NCBI GenBank assembly: GCA_023362775.1
Contig: JALMGJ010000004.1
Location: 36,844,929 to 36,908,928, forward strand
Length of the DNA stretch: 64,000 bases
DNA from: Charina bottae
Taxonomy: Eukaryota; Chordata; Lepidosauria; Squamata; Charinaidae
Direction of reading: 5' to 3'
In this document: positions 35,516 through 46,665 of the stretch, one piece after another
Layout of the letters: the number at the start of each line of letters is the position of its first letter
How positions within the stretch are numbered: position 1 is the first letter of the stretch
Notes under the pieces: model-generated
What the model was told of the DNA's origin: nothing
Seen by the model: only the letters and a program-made list of their open reading frames with translations
Database searches by the model: none
Translations under genes and position numbers: made by a program

Positions 35516-36544
35516 TTATGCTTCTTCTTCTACAGGCTGGATAGCAGCGAGTTCGGGCAATACTCCTGGCCAGGCAGGCAGGAGCCGAGAGGGGACGGGC
35601 TCTGTAGCAGAGTCTCCAGCCGGCGGCGAAACGGAGGTGACAGGAAAGGTGTCCACGGGCGTGGAGTTGGCTGGGCTGTCGGGGCTGGGGTTAGACCAGG
35701 GCCCGACAAAGGCAGCCCACTGGTGGCCGGCGTCAGCTGGGCTTGACTGCTGATCTGGGCTGGTGGGAGTCTGGGTAGACCGGGGCCCGACAAAGGCAAC
35801 CCACTGGTGGCTGGCGTCAGCTGGGCTTGACTGCTGATATGGGCTGGTGGGAGTCTGGGTACACCGGGGCCCGACAAAGGCAGCCCACTGGTGGCCGGCG
35901 TCTGCTGGCTCCGGATTGGTGAGCAACGGAGAGTCGGTGGCTCGGGCAGTCAGGAGAGGAGCAGGCAAGGTGGTGGTGCTTACCCCGATGCTGGTTTCTT
36001 TCACAGGTAAAAAGGACGGAGGCACGGCAAGCGGACAAGGTTCAGGTCTGAGGCTTGGCACGGAAGCAAGGTAAGGCTTGGGTCCGAGGCTTGGCGCAGT
36101 GGTGGGGCAAGGCGTGGAATCCGGGTCCGGCGCAGCAACAAGGCTAGGCTCGTTCACGGGGTCTGGGACTGTGGTAAGGCAGGGCTCTAGAGTGAGGTTT
36201 GGGGTGGCCGTGAGGCGAGGCTCGGGAACAGGGTCCGGCGCGGAGTTTAGAGAACTCAGCGTAGAACTGTGAGAACGGTTAGAACGGTTGTCTCCGGCAC
36301 CTGAGGTAAGTCGCACTGGCTTTTTTTCCCGTTTTTCGCGCCTTGGGAGAGCGGGGCCCAATCGGGCTTCGCGTTGCTCTGCCCGCCTCTCTGCTCTCCT
36401 TTGCCGCGCGCTGATTGGCGGAGGCGTCTTTCTTTCAGAGTCCCTGCCAACCAGCGTTTCCGGATCTCCGGTTGGTTTCGCGCCAATCCTGTCTCCCGTG
36501 ATTGGCTCTTCCTCCTCCTCCGAGCCCAGCATGTCGGCCGGCAT
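35516..36544 (-). other. open GC-rich proline-rich module in the hAT, LTR-like
   Basis: A 340-codon open frame (ATG at 36544 or 36532; the apparent start at 36700 lies in the SINE outside the element). It begins MLGSEEEEEPITGDR, continues PPPISARQRRAERR and EQREARLGP, then a long Pro/Thr/Ala stretch of PDP and EP units, then three 84-bp (28-residue) repeats around GHQWAAFVGP (35701, 35785, 35869 starts). The order and motifs parallel the Gypsy LTRs of this window (PISAQQRR, EQREARL, DNRS, WAAFC). It could be a nested LTR, a captured promoter or a real second hAT product. No LTR-type target duplication was found around it. Confidence 0.6.
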
Positions 36545-36643
36545 CCAGGTAAGTGCAGGGACTTTAGTGGAAGAGCCACACTCAAGGGGCCAAAGAGCCG
36601 CATGTGGCTCGCGAGCCGCGGTTTGCCGACTACTGGTCAAGTG

Positions 36644-36854
36644 GTTAAGGTGCTGGGCTAGAAAACAGGAGGCTGTGAGTTCTAGTCCCGCCTTAGGCAT
36701 GAAACCCGGCTGGGTGACCTTGGGCCAGTCCCTCTCTCTCAGCCCAACTCACCTCACAGGGTTGTTGTTGTGGGGAAAATAGGAGGAGGAAGGAGTATTA
36801 GGTATGTTTGCCGCCTTGAGTTATTTTTAAAAAAATAATAAAGGCAGGATTAAA
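36644..36854 (+). mobile_element. SINE, right piece (split by hAT)
   Basis: Continues the SINE head at 32284-32305: gttaaggtgctgggctagaa, the B-box-like gttctagtcccgcc, then gttgttgttgtggggaaaat and a tail ataataaaggcagg. Matches 41868-42068 closely. Confidence 0.88.
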
Positions 36855-37711
36855 AAAAATCCATACTGAGCCAATTAATAATAGCTGCAAACCTTTGAAC
36901 ATCTCAAGCAAAAAATTAAAAATCCAGAAACAGCTCACAAAGAATGGAAACAGATTTGACTTTAACAGTTGGATTTTGTATTTCCAAAAATGGAAAACAA
37001 CTACAGTATGTGCTTGCTTCTTCTTCCCAGCAAATTTCAGGAGAGTGTCTGATGCAACATAACACTGCTTCTGTAATAGAGCCTAATTTGCATGACTAGA
37101 AACTCTTCATCCAAGAACATAATCATTTAGAGACAAAATGGGAAGTTTTATCTATCTTTTCTGAAGACGACTTTTTGGAAATTTGCACCTAACATTAAGT
37201 GAGGACATTGTGAGAGCAGCTCAGAAAGGTAGCATATCTCAGAGAGATGGACAGCATATTTTCTCCGTTTTTCAATCTGGAGAAAAGTCTACTTGGTTCC
37301 CTATAAAATAATTTATTTCACAACTTCCATCCCTATATGTGATGAAATAGTGTCTCAGGTATGAGTTTGCCTCTGATTTAGTGAAATCCTCTGTGAGACC
37401 TGACAGTAATGTAAACTGCAGCATAAAGATGTCAAGCATTAGGGGGAAACTATGAAACTAGCCATGGAAATTAATTTTCAAAAGCCTACTGACAGTGATC
37501 AGACATGGGACATGGCACTTCAGAATATTAAAAAGCATTTTTTTCAAAACACCTTCCTTTTCAAAACAGGAAAGAGGAAGTACTATTATTACTCATATAT
37601 TACAAAAATAAATAGGACTGCATTCAAGATGTTAAATGGCCGGGCTAATCAGATTTCAGTTTTACCAGATTTTAAAAGCATCTTCTTTTAAAAAAAAAAA
37701 AAGTCACAAGC

Positions 37712-37805
37712 ACCCAGCAGCACCTAGCTGACCTTGGCTGACCTCAAGAAAGCTAAACAGGGTCAAACATGGTTAGGACGTGGGTCGGAAATTACTGTAG
37801 TAGTA
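37712..37805 (+). repeat. 5S-rRNA-related SINE fragment
   Basis: agctgaccttggctgacctc, then aagctaaacagggtcaaaca and ggttaggacgtgggt: this follows the internal control region of 5S rRNA (AAGCTAAGCAGGGT...GGTTAGTACTTGG) with substitutions. It is a SINE head rather than a 5S gene, as the first half is missing. Confidence 0.65.
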
Positions 37806-37903
37806 AATCCCAAGACTAGGGACAAGACACTAAATCAAAAAACTTTCTGGATGAAGGCAGTAGTCAACCGTTTGGAAAACAAGATGGACACAGCCATCTA
37901 GTC

Positions 37904-37967
37904 CAGTGTTTCCCAACCTTGGCAACTTGAAGATGTGTGGACTTCAACTCCCAGAATTCCCCAGCCA
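37904..37967 (+). repeat. half copy of the palindromic hAT MITE
   Basis: cagtgtttcccaaccttggc followed by the core ccagaattccccagcc; only the left half of the 24244-type MITE is present. Confidence 0.75.
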
Positions 37968-38284
37968 CTATTTTGCATTGTACATTTTGTAGAGCACAAC
38001 TGGTAGAGGGAAAGGACCACACTGATAGATTAAAAATAGTTGTGGGCCGCAAAGGAATACTTGGCATGCTGATCAGCTGTTTGGCAGCTGGCAGAGCAGC
38101 AGCAGTGCTGGAGCTGTCGGCGAGGCCTAGAGGCATTGGAAGTATTTGGCAGCGTGTCTTTCGCGGCAGCAGCACAAGGCCGCTTGGTGCGCCACATGTT
38201 GTGCACGCCTGATGTAGAGGATCCATGGACTTTGTTTCCCACACACTTTGCACAGGACACATGTACCACATATCTGGTAAGAGA

Positions 38285-38430
38285 CCCAGGTTCCCCCTCA
38301 CCCACAGAGGCTGACTGGGTGACACTGGGCCAGTCACACCCTGTCAGCCCAACCTACTTCGCATGGAGGATGGAGTGCTACGTAAGTCACCTTAAGCTCA
38401 TGGAGCAAGGCTGGGCTATAAATCTAACAT
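38285..38430 (+). repeat. degenerate SINE
   Basis: Contains ctgactgggtgacactgggccagtcac... and cagcccaacctacttcgc, matching the middle of the 41868 SINE at low identity. Confidence 0.55.
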
Positions 38431-38489
38431 GCTAACCGTGGCTCATTTTAATAATGGTTTGTTGAATAAGAGAGAGACAACCCAAAGTC

Positions 38490-39000
38490 ATACTTGCAGA
38501 TAAGGGAATTGCACTGGAATACAATGCAAGAAATACCACTTGCCTGCAAGCAAGAACTGGTGGGACCACAAAATAGACAAAGTAATAGAAAATGAAGAAG
38601 CTAACATGCTCTGGGACTTTAGAATTCAAACAGACAAGCATCTGCCACACAACACCCCAGACTTAACAACTGTTGATTAGAAAGACCCAAAATATAAAGA
38701 CCTGCAAATAGAACTGTGGCAAAAGAAAGCAAAGATAGTACCAATAGTAATAAGTGCCTTGGGTGCAATTCCAAAACATCTGGAGCACCACTTGAACACC
38801 TGTCCACATTGACAAAATCACCATCAGTCAATTGCAAAAGGCAGCTTTACTTGGAACAACTTAGATCCTGCGACGATACCTTTAATATTATTAAACAACA
38901 TTTGCCTATCCCAGGTCCTTGGGAAGGACTCAACAGGTGAACAAAAATGCCAAATCCAGTCTAAACATCTGGCTGACTGTGCGACCAACAATAATAATGA
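38490..39000 (+). pseudogene. R4/Dong-like LINE 3' end, decayed
   Basis: Broken frames recall the endonuclease-side end of R4/Dong LINE proteins: a WWDHK-like region near 38560, CSGTLEFKQTS for LWDFxIQTD near 38610, and near 38810-38870 the readable block HIDKITISQLQKAALL followed by ILRRYL. It ends in an ACAATAATAATGATG-type repeat, as R4 elements do. Many stops. Confidence 0.6.
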
Positions 39001-39559
39001 TGTCAACCAATAATTATTTCAAACTGGTTTATTAACTGAAGCTACTTGCACTTTGCCAGACAACATTATGGCTTAGCAGACCAGTGTATTCTGCCACTGA
39101 AATTCACCCCATCTGTTGATCTTTTGGAGAAGTCTGCTGCCAGTAAGGCAGCTGGCAGTGGAGGCAACTGGCTAGGGTTCTGTGGAGTACGGTTAAAACC
39201 ACTGTGCCAAATCTTGCTTAAGGGACTGTTTTATTGTAGCTTAGAGGCCTGAAACCAGACTAGTGAGTCATGACTATGACAACGTGAGGTTCTTGCAAGC
39301 ACATGTTCTCTGCTGTCTGCAAAAAAATAAAAAATCAAATGAGTAGAAAAAAAAGATTGAAAGTAAAAGGAACAGCATTACGGGGTCAGATAAACTGTGC
39401 TGAAGGCCGGAAATTTTAGTTTTGATTTCAATGAGACAACAGGGCAAGCGGAAGCAAGTGAGACAAGGGCAATTGAGGGATTACAAGGAAAATTAAATGA
39501 TCTCAAAGATATGTATTCCTTGGATTAAAAAAAAGCTGCCAACTCTTGACTTAACTTGC

Positions 39560-39720
39560 TTATTTACTTGGTAAATTTATATCCCACCTTTCCTCTGGGA
39601 GCTCAAGCAGCATTTTTTCTCCATAATAACGCTGTGATGCAGATATGGCTGAGAGAGTGTGGACTGCCCTAGTTACCCAAACAGCTTCCATGGGTCTCCC
39701 TAGTCCTACCCCAACACCTT
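39560..39720 (-). repeat. degenerate SINE, minus orientation
   Basis: aaatttatatcccacctttc, then cctctgggagctcaag and gctgagagagtgtggactgc: the inverted layout of an old tRNA-derived SINE. Confidence 0.55.
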
Positions 39721-41867
39721 AATCTCTGAAATAGAGTGCAACTGCTACTGTAAATCAGTAGCACAAGATACTCTAAGACTTGCTCATTCTGGAAGAATAT
39801 AACAAGTCCAAATACACAAGGTAGTTTACTTTCTGCAATACATTTCTTTTTTCCCCAAACTTTAATTTTGGTGTGTCTTTTATGGGGCAGGGGGAGGGAG
39901 GGGGTGTGTACATGTTGCATTGTGAGGCTGACCCTGCTTCCTTGCTTTCAAACTTCTGATCTATTTACTAAAATACGCCAACCGCCTACCACCGACCTAT
40001 CTCACAGCCTCTCCCTTCTGTTGTAAATTTAAATGAATTTAATTTGCCAATCGTCTATTCAACTTGCAATGCACAGACTCGCTCAAAGGCCATGTAAGCA
40101 ATTAAAGTTGGCGACTGACTGCTTTATGCCCATCTCAGACAGGAACAACACTAATAAATGACCACATTAGCACTCTAGAGTGAATGTGAAGACTCCAATA
40201 CTTGGTTGGCAAGGCAAGCTATTCCAGTGCATTCAGGTGAATGAAGTTTCTCCTGAAGCTGCATGCATTTGTGTTGCAAACTCTGTCAAAGTACATTTCT
40301 GGAACTTTACTGAACAACAAAAGTATTTTAAGTCTTCCTCACTCTCATCACATGATTGGCTACTAATATAAATGTCCCCACAGCTGCTTGGGTTGGATAG
40401 AATCCCTTCTAAGTAAATAGGAATACATTAGCATATTGGACCAAATGTCTGAACTGGCATCCCAAACTGAATAGGTTCAAAAATTTGGGCAGAGCATTCT
40501 AATTAAGCTCAGTTAGTAGGTCTGAACCCTACAAACCTTCCTGACCACGGCATGTTTATAATGTAAAATTTCTTACAGTTGAACAGACATGCAATAAATC
40601 TCATTTCATTTCTTTGGGAACAAAGGAAACAAGAGATGTGAGAACAATTGTTTATTAGATGAAATGGTCACACCCTTTTGTTTCCTGGGTGGGGAGAGGC
40701 TTGCCTGGAAATAGCCACTTTCACATGGTCTGTGGTTACACTTCAGCAGTGACTTTTTCTGAACCCTGTAAATGATTAATTCTGCTGCTTGCTACTGGAT
40801 ACATGCAAATCAGTTGACCAAGCATTGTTAAAGCAACTACTGAATTATAGCCACACTATTTTTTAACCACTTACAGACTCCTAAATTACACTTCTCTGCC
40901 CGTGATCTGAAACTCATCCCATGAAAATAGGCTTTCTTATTCTCGACTCTTACCATAAAAGTGAGAAAATACATTATTCAATCAAAATATAAAACATAAT
41001 CCGAAGTAATATTGTAGTGCCCATTTAACCTCTAAAATTGCAAAGCATTATTTTGGAGTAGCAGGATAACTAAAACCTTAATCCAGTATTCTAAAAAAAG
41101 GAAGTGGGCTCAGGATTTGATACTTAGGATTGTAGCATTTGTGTGAACAGATCTGAATCCACAGGTGTCCAGATCATATAAAAGTGCTCCAGTGTATGCA
41201 GCAACTTCATAATCCTTCTACTCCATGCCAGGCTACAGATTATTGTGGCCAGATGACCAATTCCAAAAAAGATTTTTTAAATTTCTCCTCCAAACACTGA
41301 GAAGCTTGTTCTCTTCCACATTTTAGCTCATGGCTCTACACTGCTAATTCAGGAATCAACCTCCACCTTTAGGCCTGGAAACAAAAAGTGTGAAGGTATA
41401 CCAGCAGGGCAGGCATACTTTGGAATCCAGATCTGGTGAGCAAGGGTTGCTCAGGAGGGTGGTGCCTAACTGCCTCGTATGGGGCACCGGCACCTGCAGC
41501 ATTGCACCTAATAAAAAAACAGAGTGAGCGCTGGAATTGTGTACAATAGCGTTCAGTTTCACCCACTGCTTTTAGCAGTGAAAAGTCTACTTCATGCTCT
41601 ACCCACATCCTCTCTCCCAGTAATTAAATATGCAGGTGGCTGCTATGAACTGTTCACAGCAGACAATTTCATTTTGTGGGAAAGCAGCAGCTAGATGTCT
41701 CAGTCACGAGGTTCAAGCCTCCTTAAGTCAAGAAATAATAGCAAAACATAGAGAAGTTGTTTAGGAATCTGCATTTCTCATTATCAATAAATCAATCTGG
41801 ACTTCATGATATCATTAACCCATTTCTTTTTCTATTTATATATTATGACTTCAGTGCTGTGAAGTGG

Positions 41868-42068
41868 TTAAGGCAACGGGCTAGAAACCAGGAGACTGAG
41901 AGTTCTAGTCCCGCCTTAGGCATGAAGGCCGGCTGGGTGACCTTGGGCCAGTCACTCTCTCTCAGCCCAACCCACCTCACAGGGTTGTTGTTGTGGGGAA
42001 AATAGGAGGAGGAAGGAGTATTAGGTATGTTCGCCGCCTTGAGTTATTTATAAAAAATAATAATAAAG
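41868..42068 (+). mobile_element. squamate tRNA-derived SINE
   Basis: gaagtggttaaggcaacggg, then the B-box-like gttctagtcccgcc, gtgaccttgggccagtcac and gttgttgttgtggggaaaat, ending taataataaaggcgggat. The best-preserved copy in the window. Its tail runs directly into a (TATG)n tract and the Tc1 element. Confidence 0.9.
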
Positions 42069-42143
42069 GCGGGATAGAATATATATGTATGTATGTATGT
42101 ATGTATGTGTGTGTGTATGTATGTGTGTGTGTGTATATATATA
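42069..42143 (+). repeat. (TATG)n/(TG)n microsatellite
   Basis: Repeats of TATG and TG ending in TATATATA at the left edge of the Tc1 element. Confidence 0.9.
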
Positions 42144-43721
42144 AGCTGCTCAAAAAAATAAAGGGAACACTGAAATAAGACATCCTAGATCTGAATGAAT
42201 GAAATATTCGTATTAATTACTTTGTTCATTACATAGTTGAATGTGCTGACAACAAAATCATACAAAAAGCAATGGAAATCAAATGTAAGCAGCCCCTGGA
42301 GGTCTGGATGTGGAGTTACACTCAAAAATTAAAGTGGAAAAGAACACTACAGGCTGATCCAACATTGATGTAATGTCCTTAAAACAAGTCAAAATGAGGC
42401 TCAGTAGTGTGTGTGGCCTCCACGTGCCTATATGACCTCCCTACAACGCCTGGGCATGCTCCTGATGAGGTGGCGGATGGTCTCCTGAGGGATCTCCTCC
42501 CACACCTGGACTAAAGCATCCCCCAACTCCTGGACAGTCTGTGGTGCAACGTGGCGTTGGTGGATGGAGCGAGACATGATGTCCGATGTGCTCAATTGGA
42601 TTCAGGTCTGGGGAACGGGCGGGCCAGTCCATAGCATCAATGCCTTTGTCTTGCAGGAACTGCTGGCACACTCCAGCCACATGAGGTCTAGCATTGTCTT
42701 GCATTAGGAGGAACCCAGGGCCAACCGCACCAGCATATGGTCTCACAAGGGGTCTGAGGATCTCATCTCGGTACCTAATGGCAGTCAGGCTACCTCTGGT
42801 GAGCACATGGAGGGCTGTGCGGCCCCCTAAAGAAATGCCACCCCACACCATTACTGACCCACTGCCAAACCGGTCACGCTGGAGGATGTTGCAGGCAGCA
42901 GAACGTTCTCCACGGCGTCTCCAGACCCTGTCACGTCTGTCACATGTGCTCAGTGTGAACCTGCTTTCATCTGTGAAGAGCACAGGGCGCCAGTGACGAA
43001 GTTGCCAATCTTGGTGTTCTCTGGCAAATGCCAAACGTCCTGCACGGTGTTGGGCTGTAAGCACAACCCCCACCTGTGGACGTCGGGCCCTCATACCACC
43101 CTCATGGAGTCTGTTTCTGACCATCTGAGCAGCCACACACACATTTGTGGCCCACTGGAGGTCATTTTGCAGGGCTCTGGCAGTGCTCCTCCTGTCCCTC
43201 CTTGCACAAAGGCAAAGGTAGCGGTCCTGCTGCTGGGTTGTTGCCCTCCTACGGCCTCCTCCACGTCTCCTGATGTACTGACCTGTCTCCTGGTAGCGCC
43301 TCCATGCTCTGGACACTACGCTGACAGACACAGCAAACCTTCTTGCCACAGCTCGCATTGATGTGCCATCCTGGATGAGCTGCACTACCTGAGCCACTTG
43401 TGTGGGTTGTAGACTCGGTCTCATGCTACCACTAGAGTGGAAGCACCGCCAGCATTCAAAAGTGACCAAACCATCAGCCAGAAAGCATAGGAACTGAGAA
43501 GTGGTCTGTGGTCACCACCTGCAGATCCACTCCTTTATTGGGGATGTCTTGCTAACTGCCTATGCTTTCCGCCTGTTGTCTATTCCATGTGCACAACAGC
43601 ATGTGAAATTGATTGTCAATCAGTGTTGCTACGTAAGTGGACAGTTTGATTTCACAGAAGTGTGATTGACTTGGACTTACATTGTGTTGTTTCAGTGTTC
43701 CCTTTATTTTTTTGAGCAGTG
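42144..43721 (-). mobile_element. Tc1/mariner transposon, 1.58 kb
   Basis: Terminal inverted repeats of about 30 bp (CTGCTCAAAAAAATAAAGGG followed by AACACTGAAA at the left, its complement at the right) are identical after the first two bases, with TA on both sides (42142-42143 and 43722-43723). One transposase frame lies on the minus strand. I recognise the family from fish and lamprey genomes, where it has been discussed as horizontally transferred. Confidence 0.93.
42428..43424 (-). pseudogene. Tc1 transposase (DD34E), one frameshift
   Basis: The start is ATG at 43424 ([20 protein letters not shown]); the upstream in-frame ATG at 43469 lies in the untranslated leader. The paired helix-turn-helix domain ([20 protein letters not shown]) is followed by a GRR-like basic hook ([10 protein letters not shown]). 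Catalytic motifs are [21 protein letters not shown] and [12 protein letters not shown]; 34 residues separate the second Asp from the Glu. Directly after that Glu, near 42584, two bases are missing relative to the expected IxDIM continuation, so the last 50 or so residues are read out of frame. In the original frame a TAG appears at 42428-42430. Confidence 0.92.
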
Positions 43722-43724
43722 TAT

Positions 43725-43777
<53 letters not shown>

Positions 43778-43790
43778 ATGAATATCCCAT
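43722..43790 (+). repeat. (CA)n/(TA)n microsatellite
   Basis: TATATACACATACACATACACA, then (CA)n and (TA)n. It is the approximate reverse complement of the tract left of the Tc1 element. Confidence 0.9.
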
Positions 43791-44154
43791 GGCAAGGGAA
43801 GAAGCATAGACGTTTTTATTTGGTTTTACTCTGCTCTAACCTGCTGAAAAACTTGGAAATTTTCTAGGAATGTTGCCTCTCTCCCAGGTCTTCCAATATC
43901 TGGTCCAGATCTGTGTCAGCTTAAGAGCGGGCTGTAAACTAAACTCAGGGTCTACATTCAAAAGAATGGCCATCAAAAGAACACAGCATTTGCAGACAAG
44001 TGGTGCTTCTTTCATAGCTATATCAAATCTTCACAATTGTGTGGCAGAGTTGTCTTTACAAAGCCTCGTCTTTGTAAAGCTATTTAATGTTAATACAAAT
44101 CTTCTTTCTTCATCTCATTAGAAGTGGGACAGCAAAAAAGTAAAATCTTCCTTA

Positions 44155-44375
44155 AATCTAGTTCAACTCCTGGTGACTATATGGACACATCCATACAGTT
44201 TTCTTAACACCAATTTGGAAATGATTGCCACTGTCCTCTTCTGGGATGTTTTTTGACTTCCCAGTCCAACCTATAGATCTAGGATTGTCTAACTGTCTTC
44301 CATCCAAGTACCAACTAGGTCCCTGCTTGATTTTTTTCAAGATCAGCCAAGTAAGATAAGCAACTTTTACCATTA
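44155..44375 (-). repeat. 5S-related SINE, minus orientation
   Basis: Contains ttcaactcctggtgactata near the left and ccatccaagtaccaactagg with ccctgcttgatttttttcaa at the right, the reverse complement of a 5S-like head. Same family as 50255-50495. Confidence 0.6.
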
Positions 44376-44638
44376 ATGAGTAAAAACAGCCTCATTTTGC
44401 ATAATTCAGTGGTAATCTCACCCACCCTCTGCCCAGCTCTGATGTAGCCTCTTCAGTGATAGCTGAAGGTGGAAGGTACTTTATTATTTTTTCAGCACTA
44501 AAGACATTGTTATTCTTTCAGATCTTTTAATATTATAATGTTAACTGTGACAAACTGCAAAGGAGACTCTGAATTCCTTTTATTTCAACTATTTTAGTCT
44601 GTGCTCTCTATAAATTATTGCAAATTGCACATTACATC

Positions 44639-44870
44639 GTTTAAACCAGAGCTTTCCAAACTGTGTGTCGGGGCTGGAGTGTCTGGATGTGTCGGGGCTG
44701 CTGCTGCTTCCACCCTGCCAGGATTCCGCGCAGGTCCTAGTGCCTGCCTTGTGCCTTGCTGTAAGAGTGTGTCGTTAAATGATGCCCTGCTGTAAGAGTG
44801 TGTCGCAAAAAGATGCATGTCTAAAAAGTATGTCACCAACATGAAAAGTTTGGAAAGCTCTGGTTTAAAC
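44639..44870. mobile_element. hAT MITE, 216 bp
   Basis: The element 44647-44862 has ends CAGAGCTTTCCAAACT and AGTTTGGAAAGCTCTG and a perfect 8-bp duplication GTTTAAAC (44639-44646 and 44863-44870). The interior has repeated gctgtaagagtgtgtcg units. Related to 47730-48023. Confidence 0.9.
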
Positions 44871-45309
44871 CACTGTTTTTAGATTAAACATTTTAGAGAT
44901 GTTTTAAAATTATTTAGAAGCCACCCATAGGGCAGTCTATAAATTTTCAAACTAAATAAACAATACATATAATTATGTATTTATCAAAATGTTTACACTG
45001 TTCAATGTCAAAACTGTCCCTGCAATTCACAACACAGAGAGATAAAACCATAAAATACAAGAATAAAACATAATGCAATCCACTTGAAGTAAATATTTAT
45101 AATCAAGCTCCAAACATAAAGAAGCTGGCTTTTACAAAGCAAAAATAGAGGAAGTGATAAACTGCATAAAAATAGTATAGCATTTATAATTAGTATTTAA
45201 AGTCCATGTCCCTAATTAAATTCTTTTTTTTTTTTGTAAGTTACTGCAAAAATAGAAGGAGTCACGTTATAAATAATCAGCAGTCTCCAAGAAAGCAAGT
45301 CCAACAATC

Positions 45310-46665
45310 TAACTGTGTATGAACAGTATTGTGATTGTGGAGTCCTTGGTGCTCTCTGAGCCTTGTTGTTTTCTTGCAGACGTTTCATTGCCAGGCTAGG
45401 CAACATCTTCAGTGCGAAAAGGGAGTGGGACTTGCTCTCTGTTTATATACCCTGGCTTGTCCTGCCTGTGTTGGTGGGGGTGTTGTTCTCTCCTTGGTAG
45501 TTCCTTGATTGGGCTGTTGTTTGCTGCTTGGTTGATTGACTGAGTTAATAGTTCCTTGATTAGGGTATATTGTGTTGTTTGATTGCTCCTCTGGTGCTAA
45601 TCTTGGCGTTAATCTTTGCATATCTGGGTGTTGACTGCTGGCAAGGTGGTGTTCTGGTCTTTTGGCTTTTCTATTGTCTCTTATGAATGGTATGTAAATG
45701 TTGTTTACCTCTATGTATCTGTTGATGGCTGCTTTGTCTGAGTGCCAAGCTTCCAGGAATTCGCTAGCATTTTTGGATTTGGCTTGGTTTAAGATGCTCA
45801 CAGTTTCCCAGTTGAAAGTATGGTTAAGTCTGTCCACGTGTTGTGAGATTAAGGAGTTTTCATCGTGTCTTCTGACTGCTAGTTGGTGTTCGTGGATGCG
45901 TTCTGCTAGTCTTCTGCCCGTCTGTCCTACATAGTGGCTGCTACAGCCCTTACACTGTATGTTGTAGATAACTCGTTTTTTCTTCTTGGGCTACTGGGTC
46001 TTTTGGGTTACTTACGATGTTCTGAAGGGTTTTGGTTGGTTTATGTGCTACGGTGATGCCGTGTGGTTGTAACAGTCTATTAGTAGTTTCTGAGATGTTT
46101 CTGATGTATGGCAGTGTAATCCTTTTCATAGCTTCTGTTGGTTTTGCTGTGGTGGGTTGAGTGGTCAGGCACTTTTTGATAAAGTTGCGTGGGTATCCGT
46201 TTTGCTGGAAGATGCTATATAAGTGGTCTGTTTCCTTTTTCTGGTGTTCTGGGTTGCTGCAGTGCGTTTATGCTCGTCTGAATAGTGTTCTTACACAGCT
46301 CCTCTTGTGGGAGGTTGGGTTATTGCTTTGGTAGTGGAGCACTTGGTTAGTGTGGGTAGATTTCCAGTAGACTTGTGTTTCTAGAATGCCATCATTTCCT
46401 CTACTGATGAGGATGTCCAAGAAGTGTAGTGTGTTGTTGTTTTCTTCTTCCCTTGTGAATTTTATTCCTTTGAAGATGTTGTTGATGGTTTCATGTGTTT
46501 CCTCTAGTTGTTCCTTTTTTATTATGATGGTGTCATTTACATACCGGATCCATACTTTGGGTTGTATGCATATTGTGATTATTGGCAACACATAAGGGTC
46601 ATATAAATATTCACTCACTTCACAAGACAAAGAAGGTCTCTCATGTCCCACAGGAAATAAATACT
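45310..46665 (-). pseudogene. Penelope-like element, second family, 5' truncated
   Basis: Minus-strand fragments in order: near 46650-46270 the end of the reverse transcriptase (WIRYVNDTIIIKK where the family has YxDD; NNTLHFLDILISR; HTNQVLHYQSNNPTSHKRSC); near 45990-45880 a GIY-YIG endonuclease segment (SSHYVGQTGRRLAERIHEHQ); then the carboxyl tail (45837-45409, EFLEAWHSDKAAINRYIEVN) and a 3' end with a hammerhead-like motif (45383-45417 on minus: CTGAAGA...GAAACGTC). Frames are interrupted and the catalytic Asp is Asn, so it is inactive. It differs from the family at 59747. Confidence 0.8.

Larger units (their letters stand above)
32298..36643 (-). mobile_element. hAT DNA transposon, 4.33 kb, nested inside a SINE
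   Basis: The element runs 32306-36635. Its ends CAGTGGTCGGCAAAC and GTTTGCCGACTACTG are inverted repeats matching at 14 of 15 positions. It is flanked by the octamer GTCTAGTG (32298-32305) and GTCAAGTG (36636-36643), the 8-bp duplication of hAT elements with one later change. It interrupts a SINE in mid-head. From its transcriptional 5' end (right) it holds a GC-rich open module (35516-36544), the transposase (32807-35384), a LINE-like fragment (32430-32650) and a Penelope-type insertion (32857-33510). Confidence 0.93.

Noticed and set aside
36288..36782. Plus-strand open frame of 164 codons across the hAT right end and SINE
   Set aside because: It crosses the element boundary and duplication, so it cannot be an old gene; it is antisense to the GC-rich module.
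37712..37805. 5S rRNA gene
   Set aside because: Only the internal promoter half is similar, with substitutions, and the same head recurs in other SINE copies at 44155 and 50255.
42993..43361. Plus-strand 122-codon open frame
   Set aside because: Antisense shadow of the Tc1 transposase.
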